DNA of 64,000 nucleotides from Bedellia somnulentella (GCA_963576735.1 OY755197.1:4538501-4602500); one strand, 5' to 3'; counted from the first letter of the stretch, positions 20,915-31,710 are shown. Notes: a model not told the origin generated them from the sequence alone. Numbers and translations: made by a program.

Positions 20915-21725
20915 ATAAAAAAAAGAGTTATTTAAACGAACCGCCTTGTTTGGTCTTATCAGTCACAGTACAAACAAACAGTAAATTTAAATATTTAATA
21001 ATTGATTAGACCCAAACCCAAACTCAAACATTGTATCATTTAAAAAAAGATTAAGGTTTTTTAAATTAAATATCGTAGTAATAATAATCGTAGTCGTAAG
21101 TATAGTATAGGTAAGCAAAAACTGGTTACTGCCTAGTTTCCGTCCATCTTTCGTCTTTTGGCTACTAGGAGGCTTTGCAGCAGGCCAAGGCCTATGTTGG
21201 AGATATATAAGGTGTGATAATGATGGACTAATTGACCAACTAAATAAGATTATCAATAGCAAAGAAATATCAAAATGAACGGTCTAAAGCTTAAACATTT
21301 ATATAGCTCTCACATTGTAGTAAGTGACTCCGCATATTTCAAATTCTCTAAGACTTTTGAGTTAAAATAAATAAGCATTCTTCCTGTATCTGACATCTCA
21401 TACTAAGAGTACCATCATTATAATATGGGTTTGCTACGAAACGGTGAAAAGTACCGATTTAAATAATCTTAAAAATCATTTTTTTTATTACCTCAGGCAA
21501 ATTTTTAAAACTTTAGATTTGTTTTATTTGTAGTATTTTTTTAGGACAATAAACAGTAAAAGACGCTGTATAATATTATAGTGATAATAAATAAATAGTA
21601 TACCGCTCTATAGTACTGGTTTATGGTTCTCATTAAAAGATTTCAACACCTTTGCGTAGTATACAATGTTTGAAACTGTAGACACAATTAGATGCCATAA
21701 AATTTAACAATACCTTATATTTTGC
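20915..21725. other. No gene seen; possible LINE tail near 21.2 kb
   Basis: Around 21155-21230 the text GGAGGCTTTGCAGCAGGCC...GGCCTATGTTGGAG...GATAATGATGGA resembles the end of a jockey/CR1-like LINE ORF and its tail, but it is too short and diverged to call. The rest is AT-rich and blank. Confidence 0.25.
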
Positions 21726-21729
21726 AATG

Positions 21730-21840
21730 GCATACATACACAACATTGCATACTCACGGCTATAAAACTCAGTAAAATATACGGAATTAAAAAAAAAACT
21801 GCCTGTTTGGGAAGTGGAAAAGGGATGGTTTTCTCAAAAC
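21730..21840 (-). mobile_element. SINE-A fragment, decayed
   Basis: GCATACTCACGGCTATAAAA, then TTTGGGAAGTGGAAAAGGGA, are 3' SINE-A sequences with much divergence. Confidence 0.45.
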
Positions 21841-21929
21841 CACAGTTCAAAGAATTGCCACATTCAATTAAATTTATACCATACAAATGGACGGTTCCAG
21901 TTTATATAAAGTATTCGTTATAAAAACAT

Positions 21930-22257
21930 ACAATACATATATATACTCACGGCCATAAATCACAAAACGAGGTAGCCAGTGCTTCAGAGCTGGAAATTCC
22001 TCAGCCACATTTGGAAGTTGATATTGATTACGCCTCCAAACTTACGTATTAGTCATGGCTATCACTCATCAAAATATTTTTCTTGGGCTTACACCAAAGT
22101 GTCTATACATAATATATAATATAAGATAAAAGGAATAAAGTATCGTTGGTGATGGGTCTCCAACCGCATCGCCCAAAAACCACTTAAAAGAGCGCCATTC
22201 TCTTAAGGACATCGCTTCTTACGACACCCGTGGATAAAAAAGCCGGCACTACACGGC
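21930..22257 (-). mobile_element. SINE-A split by a SINE-B fragment
   Basis: SINE-A parts at 21930-22022 and about 22132-22257 flank about 110 bp. That insert contains GGCTATCACTC and GGGCTTACACCAAAGTGTC, matching the SINE-B head, and resembles the copy at 20.07 kb. Subfamily marks: GGCCATAAATC and GTATCGTTGGTGATGGG. Confidence 0.7.
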
Positions 22258-22440
22258 AATAATATTGTGCAATTTGATTAACATCTTTTGTATCATTTGA
22301 AGGTAGTTTTATATTTTATTGTGAAGGAACATATTTTTTTAATCAATTTAGGAGTTTCGGAGACTATTAATTACTGAAAAACACACACACACATTTTCTT
22401 CCTCTGTTTAATAAGTATATTTGTAATGCGTGTTATAAGA

Positions 22441-22506
22441 CTATATAGTAGATAGTCTCTGCCTACCCCAATGGGAACTAACGGCGTGAGAATATGTATG
22501 TATGTT
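22441..22506 (+). mobile_element. LINE-L tail, severely 5'-truncated
   Basis: Only TAGTCTCTGCCTACCCCAAT through GGCGTGAGAATATG and (TATG)n remains, about 65 bp. Confidence 0.7.
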
Positions 22507-22509
22507 ATA

Positions 22510-22924
22510 AGACCTAGTTTATGAAATACCTATGACAAATATAATATTTACGTGATTGAGTACCAAACATATAATCAACTAAATAATATACCCCCATTTG
22601 ACCCCATTAGGATGTTTTTCGAAAACCATCGTACTAATTTTTATACTGCTCATCCGGCATTGATGAAAAATATATATAAACTTCAAAACCCAATTTTGCC
22701 CCTATAGCGGATGTATTTCTTAAATATATACTTCGTTGCTTATTAATATCTTAAAAGGAATACAGAAATAAGACAATTTTCATACAAACTTTACCCCCTG
22801 ATTTGATCGAAAATTTTGTTTCTTTCCCGTACTCAAATCAATAAATGGTGTAAACAAAAACCAATACAAAATTTTGCAAACTTCTAAACTTCTAAAAAGT
22901 TACATAAAAAATTTACACTCCTAT
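22510..22924. other. No gene seen
   Basis: Contains phrases such as AACCCAATTTTGCCCCTA and TTTACCCCCTGATTTGATCG, which look like the body of an old Helitron-like repeat. I cannot define its limits. Confidence 0.25.
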
Positions 22925-22990
22925 GGAACACGCAACACCCTTGGAAAGAAATAGGTTAGGGCTGTTGTAAGCCGACACTACACAGCAAAC
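22925..22990 (-). mobile_element. SINE-A head fragment
   Basis: Only the 5' end is left: GGAAAGAAATAGG, then GTTGTAAGCCGACACTACAC. Confidence 0.5.
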
Positions 22991-23271
22991 ACATATGCGT
23001 TAAATCTTGAAATTAGGGTACACTTCACTATAAACATATATTTTACGAAGGTGCTCCACATCTTATTGAGTTTCTCATACAGTTTTAGTAACGTTGATCT
23101 GAAGAAAACTAGATATACAGTTATTTGATACTACCTAGATGGACGTCAATTACGGATTTCCGCATCAAATTAAAATAGGTCTGACTGGTGATAGGTAGTA
23201 ATACTTTTTTTAAAGGAAAAACAAACAATAACCAACTAAGACCATCAAAATTTAAAGCATAAAAACAGAGA

Positions 23272-23512
23272 GCTGTGTAGTGTCGGCTTAGAATAGCAAT
23301 ACCCCATTTCTTCCGGTGGGTGTACGTAAGAGGCGACTAACGGACTTGGGGCTTTTTAAGGGATTTTTGGGCAATGCGGTTGGAGACCCATCACTAACAA
23401 CCTTTATTCTACCATCTTTTCCTAACGCAACTTCCAAGAGCGGCCGAGGAATCTCTTATTCCATAGCTCTGGCTACCCTTTCAAGGGATTTATAGCCGTG
23501 AGTATATGTATG
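23272..23512 (+). mobile_element. SINE-A copy with perfect 12-bp TSD
   Basis: TAAAAACAGAGA lies at 23260-23271 and again at 23513-23524. This fixes the exact element as 241 bp, from GCTGTGTAGTG to a short TATATGTATG tail. It is the best copy for defining the ends of the family. Confidence 0.95.
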
Positions 23513-23590
23513 TAAAAACAGAGAACACATTATATTAAGTAAACTTTTATGCATACAAAGATTACAGCTATTTCAAATTTCATACAATAA

Positions 23591-23829
23591 GAACATATAT
23601 AAATACATATACTCACCGCCATATATCCCAAAAAGGGGTAGACGGAGCTTTAGAGCAAGAAACTTCTCAACCACATTTGGAAGTTGGCAGGGGAAAAGAT
23701 GGTAGAAATAAAGTATCGTTGGTGATGGGTCTCTAACCGCATCGCCCAAAATCCACTTAAAAAAGCCCCATACCCTTAGTCGCCTCTTACGACACCCGTG
23801 GCTAGAAAAGGGTAGTGACATTTAAAGCC
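23591..23829 (-). mobile_element. SINE-A copy
   Basis: (CATA)n-type start, GTATCGTTGGTGATGGG body, CGACACCCGTGGCTAG head. The last 15 bp of the head are diverged. Confidence 0.8.
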
Positions 23830-23969
23830 TTCATTAGACATTTATCATTAGTCTTTAAAATAAGAAGAACATCATTAATTTTGAAATCAATACGGCTGCA
23901 TTGGCTGCCAAAATAAACTACCAAATGAAAAAAAAAAACGTTCATCATAGACAAGCAAAAAAACATTTC

Positions 23970-24150
23970 TGTAGACAAATAATTTAACCGATCGTGATGT
24001 ATTGAGAGCGCGGGTTCGACGCTCGCTCTAGTCCATGCGCAAGCGCAAATCGATCAACGTCCATCGAAAATAATACAGTCTGTTCCTGGTAACCCAGTTT
24101 AACTATTCTACCTCGGTTAACTCTACTATGATGGAAATAGCCACTGTTCT
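23970..24150. other. GC-richer non-repetitive island
   Basis: About 180 bp with GAGAGCGCGGGTTCGACGCT and CATGCGCAAGCGCAAATCGA stand out from AT-rich surroundings and do not match any repeat here. It could be a regulatory element in a long 5' intron. No coding frame. Confidence 0.25.
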
Positions 24151-24489
24151 TTGGTGAAATGTATGATTAATACATCATTCGTCGTCTTGTTTTTGACGAA
24201 TGTATTAAGGTTTAATAAGAATATTTGCTATTTTTCAGAACACGGATGTAGGAAAAATATTTAAAATGGACTATATAATTTTAGGTACAAATTCAAGTAA
24301 AAAGTGATTAAGATGATCATAGTTTGATTAAGAAACCATTGATATAGTGGCTTTACGAAGTGAAGATATTATTAAGTGTTCATAAATTGATCCTTTTTTG
24401 TAATTAATATACCGAAGCAATTACAGTTATCGTATTGGAGTACATACAAAAAATATACAATGATATCGATCGATATATGGATTACTACT

Positions 24490-24656
24490 TCCTCTCCTAT
24501 TTTCATACATGCATCTTTATTCTCAAGACTACCGACGAGGTCTACCCATTAGTACACTATCTATTTGATCTATATATGCCCTTCGCAATCATCTTTTACT
24601 AACATTACCACTCACATTAGCTCTAAATACATCTTTCATCGATTTACTTTCATATA
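24490..24656 (-). mobile_element. LINE-L fragment, old
   Basis: TTACTAACATTACCACTCAC followed by an AGCTCTAAATACATC-like stretch is a diverged complement of the LINE-L segment encoding IYRASVDGNVSR. It sits head-to-head with the next copy. Confidence 0.5.
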
Positions 24657-24664
24657 TGTAAAAG

Positions 24665-25014
24665 TGTGGTGTGAAAGATGATATTGTAAGAAAGATAGAA
24701 AAAGGAATTTTGAGATGGTTTGGGCACATAGAGAGGACGGATGATAGAAAATTGGTAAAAGGGATCTATAGAGCCAGTGTGGATGGTAATGTTAGTAGAG
24801 GACGACCACGGAGAACACACTTGGACCAAATTGAGAGTGTGCTCAAAAAGGCTGGCGTCTAAAGTATGAAGAATAAAAGAGCATGTATGAAAATATTGAT
24901 GAATGTAAACGAAGCTAGAGAGGTTTGTCAGGATCGTACGAAGTGGCGATCGATAGTCTCTGCCTACCCCCATGGGAATTAATGGCGTGAGTATATGTAT
25001 GTATGTATATGTAA
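24665..25014 (+). mobile_element. LINE-L 3' copy with coding end
   Basis: The frame at 24671-24862 reads RKIEKGILRWFGHIER, then a DDRKLVKGIYRASVDGNVSR stretch and GRPRRTHLDQIESVLKKAGV. A stop then interrupts it, and the remaining C-terminal end (CQDRTKWRSIVSAY) follows in the same frame. The copy closes GGCGTGAGTATATG and (TATG)n. It is the C-terminus of a non-LTR retrotransposon ORF; domains upstream of this end are absent. Confidence 0.85.
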
Positions 25015-25328
25015 AACTCAATTTTCGTCTGTTTTTTTACGATTACTTTGACATCCAACACCTTGAATAATTTCTGATAATATTTTCACCCACTCTCCAA
25101 CATTGACCCAAAGACCTGACCACAAAGCACCTGTCCGCAACTAATTAGAGGACATGAGGCAACCCTAGGCCAAGAATAATGCTCTTGGCAAACCTGCCCC
25201 ATTAAACGGGACGGATTGATTAACTGTGAAAATTTTCTTAGAATTGTTTGTTCGTTTTTCATTTTGTTAATTGTTGCAACATAATTGTGGTTCACTAAAA
25301 AGGTGCTCTTTAATCGTTTGGGAGAGCT

Positions 25329-25564
25329 TACATATACTCACGGCTAAAAATCCCAAACAGAGGTAGCCAGAGGTAAATAATTAGAATCCACCACATCCAC
25401 TTTTGGAAGTGCATTGGGAAGAAGTTAGTAAAAATAAAGTATCGTTAGTGATGGGTCCCCAGCCACATCGCCCAACAACCACTTAATAAGCCGTATACTT
25501 TAGTCGCCTTAAACGCGAACGAGGGGATAAAATTGGGTAGTGCTATTTTAACTGACACTGCACA
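25329..25564 (-). mobile_element. SINE-A copy
   Basis: CATATACTCACGGC through GTATCGTTAGTGATGGG to CTGACACTGCACA. The tail is reduced to one unit. Confidence 0.8.
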
Positions 25565-25860
25565 TTACGTTGAATATCATTGGGAATGGAATTATGTCAA
25601 CGAAAGCGCTGATGTATAATTTTATTTTATTTATTTATTTATTTTGGACAAACAACAGACACAGACTAAATACATTATTTCTAATTAAATTACATGATGA
25701 AATCAGTCTGTATCCAGAACGGTTCATCATCGAATATGTACATTTCTATTATTATTTTATTGATCTTATTATTATAAACAGATTTAAAAAAAATATATGA
25801 AACTGCACTTTGTATGAAATATATAATCAGCATTTAAACATTATAAAGCTTATTACTAAT

Positions 25861-26110
25861 GCTGTGTAGTGTCGGATTAGAATAGCACTACCCCATTTCT
25901 TCCGGTGGGTGTACGTAAGAGGCGACTAACGGTATAGGGGCTTTTAAGGGATTTTTGGGCGATGCGCTTGGAGACCCATCACCAACAACCTTTACTTTGC
26001 CATCTTTTCCCCACTCAACTTTCCAAAAGTGGCTGAGGAATTTCTAATTTCTTACCTCTGGCTACCCCTTCTAGGGATTTATAGCCGTGAGTATATGTAT
26101 GTATGTACGT
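25861..26110 (+). mobile_element. SINE-A copy, full length
   Basis: GCTGTGTAGTGTCGG to (TATG)n with few differences from the family core. Confidence 0.9.
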
Positions 26111-26220
26111 ATCTTTTAAATGGGATTGTGTTTGAACAAGTTTATGTGTGTGTGTGTGTCATATGCACAGGAAATAATAGGATAGTGCATCATTGTAATT
26201 TAACTTATGTCCTATGAAAG

Positions 26221-26554
26221 TAACATAACATAACATAAACGTTCACGCCGAATATCCCCGAAGGGGTTGGCAGAGGTACTAATGCCTCCTCGTGACTTTG
26301 TCACCTGGTGTTCAGAGTACCCACGTTTTGCATGGACAGTGTACTCACGTGATAGGGGGCAGGCCTATCGCCACTAAGTACAACTCAGCCATGTGGGTTT
26401 CCTCACGATGTTTTCCCTCATCGTTAACAACCATGATAAATTAACCACACATATGTCTTTAGAAAAGACAAATTGGTGTAGGCCCGACCCAGGATTTGAA
26501 CACTAGTCGTTTGCACGATAACCGAGTATTCTACCCACTGGGCTATCACGGTTG
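26221..26554 (-). mobile_element. SINE-B, near full length
   Basis: Starts with (TAACA)n, the complement of the TTATG-type tail, and ends GGGCTATCACGG. A stretch of about 38 bp around GTTTTGTACGAATACACTG is deleted. The box-B region reads GGATTTGAACAC. Confidence 0.85.
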
Positions 26555-26604
26555 CAAAGTACTTTATGCTTATGTATCATCTACTCATATATACATACAT
26601 TTCA

Positions 26605-27005
26605 AATAACATACACACATACATATATATACTCACGGCCATAAATCCCAAAAAGGGGTAGCCAGAGCTTTAGAGCTAAAATCTCCTCAGCCATATTTGG
26701 AAGTTGATAGAGGAGAAGATGTTAGAAATAAAGTATCGTTAGTGATGGGTCTCCATCTCCAACCGCACCGCCCAAAAACCACTTTGAAAAGCCCCATACC
26801 TTAGTTGCCTCTTACGACAACCGTGGGCGGAGAGGGGTACTGACATTCTAAGCCGATTTCTGAATTGAGTATTCTAGCTCAGAACAACTTAAGTATCGTT
26901 CTGTCGAAATGAAATCTTAACAACTGAATAAGACAAACCGATACTTAAGTCGGTCTAGCTTGAATACTCAATTCAGAAATCGGGCGTAAGCCTGCACCAC
27001 ACGGC
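26605..27005 (-). mobile_element. SINE-A split by MITE-P
   Basis: The SINE body runs to 26851. MITE-P occupies 26852-26986, and the head resumes with TAAGCCTGCACCACACGGC. The last bases before the insert (TAA) are repeated after it. Confidence 0.85.
26852..26986. mobile_element. MITE-P copy 1, nested in SINE-A
   Basis: A 135-bp near-palindrome with outer arms GATTTCTGAATTGAGTATTC and GAATACTCAATTCAGAAATC. The inner arms are CTTAAGTATCGTT and ACGATACTTAAG. TAA flanks both sides. The left tip is 3 bp shorter than in the other two copies. Confidence 0.85.
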
Positions 27006-27335
27006 AAATTTTAGGTAAAATAAACAAAATAAATTATTCATCATATTTGACGCAATAAATAAAGCCCACACTTTCTTTGTTCAGTTATTAGTGGTCAGAT
27101 GCCATATGCATCAAAGTCAGTGTTTCAAGTATAATGGCAATATATTATAATTAATATTAATATCTGGGCTAGGTTAATTAATATTTAATTGGATCTATTT
27201 CAGTAAGTGGCAATCATAATTAATCATTTACGAATAACACATGAAACGAAGTGGACACGAAATTGTTGAATTGATATCTATCTGTCTATACTTAATAAAA
27301 CTGTACCGAGTCAAACCTGTACCTATATATAAAAA

Positions 27336-27735
27336 AAACATACATACAAAATACCTACAGGGCAAGCACGAGCACTATTTTATCGTCACGATAACGGTTA
27401 GAATGAGATGGCAGTATACGATACTAAGTAAGTGCGTAAGAGATGGCTGCTTTATCCCACGCGATAACTTGTTTAAACACGGCTCGTGCCTGCCCTTCTG
27501 CTTATATATCCCAAAAAAGGGTAGTCAGAGCCTCAGAATATTAAACCTTGAGCCAATTTTGTAATTTGAGTGGGGAAAGGATTGAAAAATAAAGGTCGTT
27601 GGTGCATTTATTGGTGTTGGTTGTCTTCAACCGCATCGCCCAACAATCGCTTAACGCCTAATGACTCTTTCACATATTATGTACAACCACGAAAAGAAAC
27701 GGGGTACTGCTATCCTAAGCCGACCCTACATAGCT
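27336..27735 (-). mobile_element. SINE-A, decayed, split by MITE-C
   Basis: The tail ACATACATAC ends near 27350, MITE-C follows, and then a diverged SINE-A body (TATATCCCAAAAAAGGGTAG to AAGCCGACCCTACATAGC) runs to 27735. Confidence 0.65.
27360..27495. mobile_element. MITE-C copy 3
   Basis: The best-preserved ends of the family: GGGCAAGCACGAGC at the left and GCTCGTGCCTGCCC at the right, 13 of 14 paired. It is 136 bp long, with no convincing target duplication. Confidence 0.8.
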
Positions 27736-27739
27736 TTAT

Positions 27740-28585
27740 ATATAATATAACCTTGACATTAAGTTCTACACCTAGTTAAACGTAATTTGACCAGATGACC
27801 AGCACAAAAAGTGATTGATCTGTACTAGTGAAGGAGTAAGATAGTGTACATACAAACGCTTAATTTACAAGCAAATCTCCCTCTAGTTAAATCTGAAATA
27901 GATGCATATAATCCTTATGGTTCCCTATGTATATAAACGGCTGACTAAGAATCAACGCTCAGCCGAAACTGCTGTACCTAGAAACTTGAAATTTTGTCCA
28001 AGGGTGACATGATGTAAGTGAGCACTAAAAAGAAATATATATCATATTTCAATAACACCAACCCTAAGGGGATAAAATGAGGGTGTGAACTTTTTATGTT
28101 ACTTTTTATTTGTAAACTTAGAAGTTTGGAAATGGTTATATAAGTATCTTTATATATTATTTCTGTAAGCCTCTTTCTTGCCCGGAAGCTTGTGACGCGA
28201 TGAGTTAAGTTAGAAATTTGGTTCAGGTATCGTTTTGTACAGTTCGCGGCCGTGGTGTGCATAAAATTCAGTTATATATTATTTCTGTAAGCCTCTTTCT
28301 TGCCCGGAAGCCTGTGACGCGATGAGCAAAGCTAGAAATTTGGTTCAGGTATCGTTTTGTATAGTTCGCGGCCGTGGTGTGCACAAAATTCAGACATCTG
28401 ATGTAACTGGATTAAGTTAATTGTTACAGAATTTAAAAGTTTTATTTTGGCCCATAGACTTTGCTTGAGTGTCATAAGCGCGCGCAAACTTTAGTCGATC
28501 AGAGGTGCGCTGTGACTGGTCGGAAATTTTCAAAATAAACTCATTTTATTGAACGCGACGTAGTCGCACCAGGGTTACCCACTAG
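27740..28585 (+). mobile_element. Helitron-like non-autonomous element, 3' part
   Basis: The right end shows the hairpin GCGAC-GTA-GTCGC (28555-28567), fourteen bases, then CTAG followed by T (28582-28585). This fits the usual Helitron 3' end of hairpin plus CTRR. The body has CCTAGAAACTTGAAATTTTG and a 123-bp tandem duplication. The left end is not resolved; a weak candidate is near 27281. Confidence 0.4.
28147..28393 (+). repeat. Tandem duplication, 123-bp unit
   Basis: Two adjacent copies, each containing TAAGCCTCTTTCTTGCCCGG and GTTCGCGGCCGTGGTGTGCA, differ at only a few positions. Confidence 0.85.
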
Positions 28586-28599
28586 TTTAATTTAATTTT

Positions 28600-29157
28600 T
28601 AATGATCTGTGAAGGGGATACAACTCAATTTTCTTCTAAAGTGGTAAAAAAGGGGCATAAATTTTGTATGACAACTTTATTATCTTTGTACCTAGAAACT
28701 TGGTATAGAGAATCGTTTTATAAAGAAAATGAGGTTATACTAGATATTTCAGGAATTCACCCTCTAAAGGTTGTATATCTGGGGTTTAAAGTTAACATGT
28801 CTTTTCCTTAAATTCTGAACTTCACAATATGAAAATTAGGATGATTGTTTATGGTTAAAATTTAAAATAATCTTGGTAGGTAAAGAGGACAGCACTTTTC
28901 CCTAAAGGGGTAAAATGGGGATATATTTATTTATGATTAGACGCTTAGTACTCAATCATGTCTGAATTACAAAAACTAGGTTATCGCCTGATTTCTGAAT
29001 TGAGTATTCCAGTTGAGGACAACTTAAGTATCGTTCTGTCGCATTGAAATCTTAACAACTGAATGAGACAAAACGATACTTAAGTCGTTCTCAGCTTGAA
29101 TACTCAATTCAGAAATCGGGCGTATATCAAGCAGACGAAGTTGCACGGGTCATCTAG
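28600..29157 (+). mobile_element. Helitron-like fragment with MITE-P insertion
   Basis: The body phrases TACCTAGAAACTTGG and CCCTAAAGGGGTAAAATGGG match the preceding element type. The right end GACGAAGTTGCACGGGTCAT then CTAG (29154-29157) followed by T is a second Helitron-like terminus. MITE-P copy 2 lies just inside this end. Confidence 0.4.
28985..29122. mobile_element. MITE-P copy 2
   Basis: A 138-bp near-palindrome, CGCCTGATTTCTGAATTGAG to CTCAATTCAGAAATCGGGCG, flanked by TAT at 28982-28984 and 29123-29125. Confidence 0.9.
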
Positions 29158-29394
29158 TAGACCTATAAGATTAAAAAAAATGCTTTTTCATTTTAAAATG
29201 CAGAGAACTATCTTTCTCCAGACTTCATGATTGAATTTCTATATATAAAAAAAACAATTTGCATCTATATAATCTCACGCTTATATTTCATATATGAGCA
29301 GGCAGATACCATCGATTGCCTCTTAAATAAAGATTAAAGCTAGTTTACTTTTGTAGTGGTTGTTAAATGAATGAATCTTTATATATTCTTTTAT

Positions 29395-29560
29395 TATTTA
29401 CCTTTCGGACCCCTTTCTTATTGAGTACATTCACTATACGATCTAAATATGTCCGACATGGTTGACTTCTATTGTCATAACCAGCAACATTGACTCCTTA
29501 TATCCATCTACTAATTTGCTTTCATATATTTTATGTTAGAGCCCCAACCATCTTACTATT
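29395..29560 (-). mobile_element. LINE-L fragment, old
   Basis: CTTTCGGACCCCTTTCTTAT and TAAATATGTCCGACATGG are diverged complements of the LINE-L C-terminal region. Confidence 0.35.
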
Positions 29561-29582
29561 ATACTACTAGTTACTACTACTC

Positions 29583-29660
29583 CTTTTACTGCCTTTGTAT
29601 CATTATCATCACGGCCCTACTCCAACACAAATGTATGCAATAAAGTGTTTATTATTATTA
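29583..29660 (+). mobile_element. LINE 3'-UTR end with TTA repeat
   Basis: ATGTATGCAATAAAGTGTTT followed by (ATT)n resembles the end at 33190-33324. It is a poly(A)-signal-like end of a non-LTR element of another family. Confidence 0.35.
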
Positions 29661-29887
29661 AAAAAATAATATGTATATACACAACACACAAACAGTATTT
29701 AAAAATACAAAACAGTCAATGTACACAAAGGCGGACTTATCGCCTTAACGCGATTTCTTCCAGTCAACCTTTATGGTGAGGAACAAATGAATAATTCTTT
29801 AACTTTAATTACAGTCAAATATAAATGCAATTTAAACGGAACATAATTAAACACAACTTATTTGTAACCTATATATTAATTTATATA
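29661..29887. other. No gene seen
   Basis: AT-rich with no recognised feature. Confidence 0.3.
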
Positions 29888-30193
29888 CCTAATAATAATT
29901 ATATAAAATCACACGCTTAATACTACAGCGACCTATGTCAAAATTTTGATGAATTGAGTTATATATAATACTTCACAGACCTTAAAAAGCATGCTCTACA
30001 ACATAGGCACGAGAAAACACCCGTGTTCTTAACACAAAGAGGTCCAATTTCACTTAGGTCTTTATCATCTCGTATTCATATGTTGTTGAGCATGATTTTA
30101 AGGTCTGCGTAGTATTTAACTCAACACATCAAAATTTTGACATAGTTCACTGTAGTATTAAGCGTGCGAAATATACCATATAATAATTATTAT
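29888..30193. mobile_element. Long-inverted-repeat element (MITE-like)
   Basis: The left arm ACGCTTAATACTACAGCGAC...ATGTCAAAATTTTGATG...GACCTTAAAAAGCATGCTC pairs with the right arm GAGCATGATTTTAAGGTC...CATCAAAATTTTGACATAG...AGTATTAAGCGTG. The arms are about 95-105 bp at roughly 85% identity, with about 90 bp between them. No coding capacity. Confidence 0.75.
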
Positions 30194-30199
30194 GCTTAT

Positions 30200-31200
30200 A
30201 TTTCGGTTTGAACCCTAATTGACTAGTCACTAGTCAGCTATTTCCAGACTATTAAAGCTGGTTTAAGATACTTTATAAATATTAGTAAAACTTTTCATAT
30301 GTAGGGCATATACATATGTTATATGGGATGCAATGATAGTTCTAATAAGTTGAGTTTTCGCTACAATTTTTTACTGTTATCGTATTTTGTCTCGAGAGTG
30401 TTCCAGTAGATATTTTTTTCCAGAGTAGCGTTCAATCAATAAGAATGTAGGTAAAATACAAAATTCTAAATTATTTTTTGATATTCCACAATATTTTTTT
30501 TTTTCATTTAAACTGTTTTACTCAACGATTCATTAAAAATTACTACAATCACAACATATTATTTTTTTAATGTCAGATCTAACTCTTACAAAAAACAAGA
30601 AATTTCTTTCCGTATAATAATCACTCTTACGAGAAAAAATAACCTTCGTTGCGGCGAACAAAAATAGTTAACTAACATCTATTCATAGACGGATTCATAG
30701 CAACTAAAGACCTTAGCATAAATATTTTTCACACAGTGTATCTGTTTGCTCTTTCCCTCATATGAGTAATGGTATTGTCGTCTCTTTCCAAAGATGGCGT
30801 TTAGCCAAAAAGCCGTCACGACATTGCTGTTACGAAATATGAAATCTAATTATGAAGATAAATATTACTCAAAAGTTTATTCAAATCAATTGGTAATGAA
30901 CTAATCAAAATTTAGGGTAACTTTTTTTGCTATAAGAGTTTAATATCATTATATTATCTCTTTTAATTTCATGCACCCTCAAGTAAATTAATTTGGGTAC
31001 AACAAAATGGTACGGACCCATTGCTATTTAGCTGAACCTTACATTAGTCTTACTTGACTTACATTTGACACTTTTCCGCTCAAAATTAAGCTGTATTAAC
31101 TGTCTTTCTCATTTTTTTAATTACTGATTAAAACTAAACTATCTTTTAACATATTTAGTTTTTTAGATAATGTCAATATCATATCCTTAACATACATACA
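30200..31200. other. No gene seen; unassigned AT-rich DNA
   Basis: About 1 kb without a repeat I recognise. CCAAAGATGGCGTTTAGCC near 30790 contains an AAGATGGCG motif like that at about 39016. No other signal. Confidence 0.3.
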
Positions 31201-31207
31201 AATATTT

Positions 31208-31464
31208 GCTGTGTAGTGTCGGCTTAGAATAACACTACCCCATTTCTACCCGTGGGTGATCGTAAGAGGCGACTAAGGGTATAGGGGCTTTTCAAGTGAT
31301 ATTTGGGCGATGTGGTTGGAGACCCGTCACCAAAACATTTATTATTACCATCTTCTCCCCATTCAACTTCCAAAAGTGGCTGAGGAATTTCTCATTCCAA
31401 AGCTCTGGCTACCCCGTTTAGGGAATTATAGCCGTGAGTATATATATGTATGTATGTATGTATA
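31208..31464 (+). mobile_element. SINE-A copy, full length
   Basis: GCTGTGTAGTGTCGGC to (TATG)n. It has the subfamily mark CGTGGGTGATCGTAAG and GGAGACCCGTCACC. A minus LINE-L fragment follows directly. Confidence 0.9.
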
Positions 31465-31668
31465 AAAATGCTCACGTCGTTTGTACCCATTGGGGTAAGC
31501 AGAGACAATCGATCGCCACTTTGTACGATCCTGGCAAACCTCTCGAGTTTCTTCTACATTCATCAATCTTCTCATACTTGTAATTTTATTCTCCCAACTT
31601 CGGACGACTGCCTTTTGAATCACATTCTCTATTTCACTAAATATGTCCGCCGGACCAGTTCGTCATCC
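31465..31668 (-). mobile_element. LINE-L 3' fragment
   Basis: Starts CTCACGTCGTTTGTACCCAT and continues through CAGAGACAATCGATCGCCAC. The minus strand encodes the RTKWRSIVSAYPNG end in frame. The TATG tail of this copy merges with the tail of the preceding SINE-A, so the two face each other tail to tail. Confidence 0.75.
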
Positions 31669-31710
31669 TTATGTACTTTTCATAAATTTTTAGTACCTAG
31701 TATATTCTTT

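Noticed and set aside
24671..24862. Host gene from the open frame WFGHIER...
   Set aside because: The same peptide recurs in several copies (34.8, 37.0, 45.8 kb) with LINE tails. It is a retrotransposon fragment.
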